NCBI GenBank assembly: GCA_013204555.1
Contig: JABMNO010000009.1
Span: 62,001 to 126,000, forward strand
Direction of reading: 5' to 3'
DNA: 64,000 bases
DNA from: Chloroflexota bacterium
Lineage (GTDB): Bacteria; Chloroflexota; Dehalococcoidia; Lucifugimonadales; Lucifugimonadaceae
Made by a program: the position numbers and the translations under genes. Positions 60,814-64,000 of this stretch are shown piece after piece (the stretch's first letter is position 1; every line of letters begins with the position of its first letter). Under the pieces are notes generated by a model, which had not been told where the DNA came from, ran no database searches, and was given only the letters and a program-made list of their open reading frames with translations.

Positions 60814-61686
60814 ATGCGTGAGCCGTGGAAAATCTCGATGCACGGAGGCCATTCAGGCGACTTTTCCAAACACGGCCAAGACGACCTGGAACCCATGCTC
60901 AAGGCCGCCATCGCCTTCGGCTACACCACCTTCGGAGTAACCGCCCACGCACCAAGGTCTGCCGACAAGTTCTTCTACGCCGAAGAAGTTGAAGCCAGCT
61001 ACACCCCACGCGATCTAAACGCCGACTTCGCCAACTACGTCACTGAGGCACGCCGACTCCAAACGGCCTACGCAGACCAGCTAGAAATCCTCGTCGGCGC
61101 AGAAGTAGAAATCGTCCCTGAAGCCGGATTCGATACCGAAGCAGCCGCACTCCGAGTACAGCACAACCTCGACTACATCGTCGGCTCAGTCCACTGGGTC
61201 AACGAAATGCCCTTCGACACATCACGCTCTGACTTCGACACCGCTGTAGCGAGCGCCGGAGGCCTCGAACCATTCCTCCTCCGCTACTACGACCTTGTTG
61301 CTCAGATGATCGAGCGAGTACATCCCGAAGTAGTGGGGCACCTTGACGTCCCGCGCCTCTACGTCGGCGACAGTGACGCCATGAGTTCGGCCCCGGTACG
61401 CCATAAAGTAGATGACATACTTGAGCGCGTTGCCGCGGGCGGAATGCTGCTGGAAGTCAACGTATCAGCACTGCGGAAAGGGCTCACCGCGCCGTATCCA
61501 GCATCATGGATAGTCGAACGCGCCCGCGACGCTAGCGTCCGGTTCACGCTATCCGACGATAGCCACTCGGTGGAACAAGTCGGCGCTCACATCGCGGACG
61601 GACGTGATTATCTACTCACGAATGGAGTGAGGTCTGTTTGGGCCCTGAGAGTGAGTGGAGAGGCGCAAGAGATTGCGCTGGAGTAG
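60814..61686 (+). CDS. PHP-domain phosphoesterase, histidinol-phosphatase (HisK) type
   Basis: 290 residues. ISMHGGHSGDFSKHGQDDLE holds the first PHP metal His set (H10, H13, H20). FGVTAHAPRS, LEILVGAEVEIVPE, YIVGSVHWVNEMPFD and VVGHLDVPRLY carry the remaining His/Glu ligands, and VRFTLSDDSHSVEQVGAHIA ends with Asp-x-His. The layout matches the histidinol-phosphate phosphatases that turn histidinol phosphate into histidinol in histidine synthesis. No other his gene is adjacent, so a different phosphate ester is possible. It follows the cupin gene by 140 bases. Ends just before a tandem repeat zone. Confidence 0.87.
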   Translation: MREPWKISMHGGHSGDFSKHGQDDLEPMLKAAIAFGYTTFGVTAHAPRSADKFFYAEEVEASYTPRDLNADFANYVTEARRLQTAYADQLEILVGAEVEIVPEAGFDTEAAALRVQHNLDYIVGSVHWVNEMPFDTSRSDFDTAVASAGGLEPFLLRYYDLVAQMIERVHPEVVGHLDVPRLYVGDSDAMSSAPVRHKVDDILERVAAGGMLLEVNVSALRKGLTAPYPASWIVERARDASVRFTLSDDSHSVEQVGAHIADGRDYLLTNGVRSVWALRVSGEAQEIALE

Positions 61687-61703
61687 CACGCGGACACTCA
61701 CAC

Positions 61704-61823
61704 CTCCCCGGTAGCTGCGGGGCTTGCCCCGCCATGTCCCCATGCGCCAATCACGCTTCGATGTACCTACTGACCACGTCCAAAGTCAGGCCGGGCAAGC
61801 CCGGCGGCTACCGCTGCGCACCA
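61704..61823. repeat. Tandem 120-base repeat, first copy
   Basis: About 90% identical by eye to 61881-62000, with a spacing of 177 bases. It has nested inverted repeats: GCGGGGC-TT-GCCCCGC near its left end, GCCGGGC-AA-GCCCGGC near its right end, and outer arms CGGTAGC/GCTACCG. It is a compact, palindromic non-coding unit with the look of a miniature mobile or REP-like element. Confidence 0.75.
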
Positions 61824-61880
61824 ACTCGCGCTGGCGTGTTTCGAAGGCTCTCGCGATCGCTCCGAGATTCGGCGGTACTG

Positions 61881-62000
61881 CCCCCCGGTAGCTGCGGGGC
61901 TTGCCCCGCCACGGCCCCATGCGCCAACCACGCTTCGATGCACCTTCTGACCACGTCCACCGCAAGGCCGGTCAAGCCCGGCGGCTACCGCTGCGTACCA
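61881..62000. repeat. Tandem 120-base repeat, second copy
   Basis: Same nested palindromes as 61704-61823: GCGGGGC-TT-GCCCCGC near the left and outer arms CGGTAGC/GCTACCG. The inner right stem has one change (GCCGGTC against GCCCGGC). It ends 7 bases before the end of the amidase gene. The 57 bases between the copies are unrelated. Confidence 0.75.
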
Positions 62001-62007
62001 TCCTGAA

Positions 62008-63423
62008 CTACGAGAAAAGCGGCGGCCTCCGCTCATGCCACCCCGCCACACGCTCGTAAGCATCACCCACGCTCAGCACCACATCGTCCCGATGCGCCTT
62101 GCCGGTGATCATCATGCCAATAGGCATTCCATCGTCCGTGAACCCGCATGTGACATTCAGCGATGGGCTTCCAGTGGTGTTGAACACGCCGGTGAAATTC
62201 CCAAGATCAGCACCATCCCGCGCCACATTCTCACCCGGTGCAGGCGTACACCCCTCAATGGTCGGAGTCTGGATGGGAACGGTTGGCGTCACCAGCACAT
62301 CAACGTCCGCCATTGCCACGTTCATCTTGTCGATGAACCATGCGCGGGAGCGTTGCGCCTTGATGTAATCGAACGCGCTAATTCCGATCCCGCTTGTAAG
62401 TCTGCTCAGCACTTCGGGGCTGTACTGATCTCGGTGAGCGTTCAGCCACTTTTCGTGAACCGAAACCGCCTCGGGAATGAGAATCCCAACGTTGATCAAC
62501 CTTCCGAGCCGGACCCAGTCCATCGGTAAGATTGTGACGGTCGCTCCGTGAGACGCCATGAGTTCAATCGCCGAGCGGACAGCGGATTCAATATCCGGAT
62601 CGATACCCTCAAAGAAGTAGTGCTCCGGAACCCCAACACGTATCCCCTCCAGGCTCGCGCCGAGCGCAGTAGCGTAATCGGGCGGTGTCTCGCTGGAAGA
62701 TGCAGGATCTGCGGAGTCGTATCCGGAGAGTGCGTTCATCATGTGGGCTGCATCAGCAACCCGGCGCGTCATAGGCCCAACATGGTCGCAACTCCACGAT
62801 AGATCGAGAACTCCCGCCCGGCTCACAACCCCATAAGTTGGCTTGAGTCCGGCAATCCCACAAACAGCGGCAGGCATGCGGATCGAGCCACCCGTATCGC
62901 TCCCGATCGCACCGTAAATCAGGCCTGCACCAACAGCGTTGCCGGAGCCGATGCTGGAGCCGCAAGTAATCCTGTCCAGGTTCCACGGATTGTGGCCTGG
63001 GCCGTAGTGCGGATTTATGCCCGATGCACCCATGGCGAACTCCACCATGTGCGTCTTGCCGATGATGATGGCACCCGCGTCCTTGAGCTTGCGTGTGATT
63101 GTTGCGTCACTACTCGCCATGTTGTCTTTCAGAATGGTGGAGCCGCCGGTAGTCACAGTGCCAGCAACGTCCACAAGGTCTTTCAGCCCAATCGGAATGC
63201 CGTGGAGTGGCCCGCGCCAGTTTCCGCTACTGATGTCAGCATCAGCCAACTGCGCGTCCGCCAAGGCCTGATCTTCGAAGACCGCAAGGAACGAGTTCAG
63301 GCTCTCATTGTGTGCGGCGATGCGCTCCAGACAGTTCTCAACCAGTGTTATGGGCGATATCTCCCCGCTTTTGATCCGAGGAGCAAGCTCATCTATTGAT
63401 GCGAACGCGAGGTCGTTATCCAT
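62008..63423 (-). CDS. Amidase signature enzyme
   Basis: 471 residues from ATG 63423, chosen for GAGGAG 8 bases upstream. The Ser-cisSer-Lys triad is visible: K81 in HGIPIGLKDLVDV, S156 in TCGSSIGSGNAVGAG and S180 in GSDTGGSIRMPA, spaced 24 residues apart as in the family. The glycine-rich stretch reads CGSSIGS in place of GGSSGGS. AGLKPTYGVVSRAGVLDLS is the usual next segment. It hydrolyses an amide such as an allophanate, a carbamoyl compound or an indoleacetamide-like substrate. It is not the GatA subunit by context, although a GatC-like small gene overlaps it by 8 bases. Confidence 0.93.
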   Translation of the reverse strand: MDNDLAFASIDELAPRIKSGEISPITLVENCLERIAAHNESLNSFLAVFEDQALADAQLADADISSGNWRGPLHGIPIGLKDLVDVAGTVTTGGSTILKDNMASSDATITRKLKDAGAIIIGKTHMVEFAMGASGINPHYGPGHNPWNLDRITCGSSIGSGNAVGAGLIYGAIGSDTGGSIRMPAAVCGIAGLKPTYGVVSRAGVLDLSWSCDHVGPMTRRVADAAHMMNALSGYDSADPASSSETPPDYATALGASLEGIRVGVPEHYFFEGIDPDIESAVRSAIELMASHGATVTILPMDWVRLGRLINVGILIPEAVSVHEKWLNAHRDQYSPEVLSRLTSGIGISAFDYIKAQRSRAWFIDKMNVAMADVDVLVTPTVPIQTPTIEGCTPAPGENVARDGADLGNFTGVFNTTGSPSLNVTCGFTDDGMPIGMMITGKAHRDDVVLSVGDAYERVAGWHERRPPLFS

Positions 63424-63628
63424 CCGCGGACTCCTCACCATCACGATGCAGGTTCAATCCAACCGCTGGCTCGTGGCCCGACGCGTCGATGTCTCTGACA
63501 GCCTCGATCGCCTTCTCGGACACTTCGAGCCTCTTAAGGACCCACTCAATCTCTTCGGCAGTCATTGGAATGCCGATCTCTGCGTATCTCTCACTCAGAG
63601 ACTCAAAGTCCCACTTTTTGTCAGCCAC
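63416..63628 (-). CDS. Small GatC-like protein preceding the amidase
   Basis: 70 residues from GTG 63628, with GGAG 8 bases upstream. The sequence is a helical hairpin, PMTAEEIEWVLKRLEVSEKA then IEAVRDIDASGHEPAVGL, close in pattern to GatC (xEExxxVxxxLxxxxxxxxxxLxxVDVxGxEP) and to the AtzG-type subunits that pair with amidases. Its stop lies 8 bases inside the amidase gene, so the two are co-translated and probably form a complex. No GatB or tRNA gene is nearby, so tRNA amidotransferase is unlikely. Confidence 0.7.
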   Translation of the reverse strand: MADKKWDFESLSERYAEIGIPMTAEEIEWVLKRLEVSEKAIEAVRDIDASGHEPAVGLNLHRDGEESADG

Positions 63629-63733
63629 ATCTACTCTCCAGAATTAATGACAATTCGAATCCGCGTGAAACGGGAAAACTTGAAGGCGAGTATAGCGGTC
63701 AGAGAACTCGCCCGATGCTAGGCTTATCAGGCA

Positions 63734-64000
63734 ATGAGAATTACTGAGATTTTGGAGTCATACGTCCTCGCCGCCCTTGCGGAGGCTGAGCAGGCCGGAG
63801 AATTGCCGCCCGCAGGTGCTGTTGAGGTCGTCATCGAGCGTCCGAAAGAGGCCGATAACGGCGATTTCAGCACCAACGCGGCGCTGCGACTTGCACGCGT
63901 CATGCGAATGTCACCGCTGGACATCGCAAATAAGATTGCTGAGACAATCGGCCAGAAACTTGAGTTGGAGAGCGTGTCGGCGGCGGCCCCCGGCTTCGTG
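63734..64000 (+). CDS. argS: Arginyl-tRNA synthetase, N-terminal part
   Basis: The gene starts at ATG 63734 and runs off the window, with 89 codons visible. RITEILESYVLAALAEAEQA begins the N-terminal Add-1 domain, and ERPKEADNGDFSTNAALRLA is its most conserved segment, which recognises the tRNA D-loop. The catalytic HIGH-like motif and the KMSK-like motif lie beyond the window end. It is divergent from the amidase operon, 105 bases away. Confidence 0.9.
   Translation, partial: MRITEILESYVLAALAEAEQAGELPPAGAVEVVIERPKEADNGDFSTNAALRLARVMRMSPLDIANKIAETIGQKLELESVSAAAPGFV

Overview
This 64 kb window is bacterial and gene-dense, with no rRNA or tRNA gene that I can support. The gene content fits a free-living, probably marine, member of the Chloroflexota, of the SAR202/Dehalococcoidia type. 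That is an inference from general knowledge of such genomes: ordinary single-copy housekeeping genes are mixed with many small-molecule catabolic enzymes (enolase superfamily, RraA-type aldolases, FAA-fold, M20/M19/M24 hydrolases, sulfatase), lipoproteins with Pro/Thr-rich linkers, and short intergenic hairpins. No marker here proves the phylum. The standard code is used: TGA, TAA and TAG all end intact genes.

Layout. 1-3300: the end of an enolase-superfamily gene, a kelch lipoprotein, a VOC protein and a small secreted His/Gly-rich protein. 3372-9057 (minus strand): lysA, a gene remnant, then the tightly coupled order argF, der, plsY, gpsA (arginine synthesis, ribosome assembly, phospholipid synthesis). 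9398-14353: two adjacent lipoproteins, one a large fusion of CARDB-like, PsbP-like and oligopeptide-binding parts, the other a predicted gluzincin metallopeptidase. 14472-16904: a ceramidase-fold protein and an AraD1/GguC protein. 17195-20089: a cytidylyltransferase and a LicD protein facing a CobD/HisC-like PLP enzyme, a candidate pathway for decorating a surface polymer. 20228-23455: ybeY, dnaX, ybaB, recR. 24281-28152: hairpin-rich DNA around a KAP-family membrane NTPase with a small upstream partner. 28153-31093: a sulfatase and its radical-SAM maturase. 31602-37724: aldo/keto reductase, ornithine-cyclodeaminase-like protein, L-rhamnonate-dehydratase-like enzyme, orphan GAF histidine kinase and an HpcH/HpaI aldolase. 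37805-47333: phosphatase/phosphodiesterase, two MBL hydrolases, an RraA protein, HNH nuclease, M20 peptidase, membrane protein, TPR protein and a CocE-type hydrolase broken by one TGA. 48119-51436: a secreted protein with 14 FG-GAP-like repeats (two sets of seven), FN3 and dockerin. 51580-52265: gene fragments. 52350-64000: M48, M19 and M24 peptidases, DUF3291, APH kinase, alpha/beta hydrolase, FAD monooxygenase, cupin, PHP phosphatase, an amidase with a GatC-like partner, and the start of argS.

How the parts may work together. The enolase-superfamily dehydratases, HpcH/HpaI aldolase, RraA proteins and AraD1 protein are what one expects for breakdown of sugar acids and similar carboxylates. 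The sulfatase and maturase would release sulfate from organosulfates, and the exported propeller, peptidase and binding-protein lipoproteins would handle polymers or peptides at the surface. The best candidates for something undescribed are the KAP NTPase operon, the cytidylyltransferase/LicD/PLP module and the CARDB-PsbP-SBP fusion. Several enzymes also have changed catalytic residues (histidine kinase, M24 protein, carbamoyltransferase), which may mark altered chemistry.
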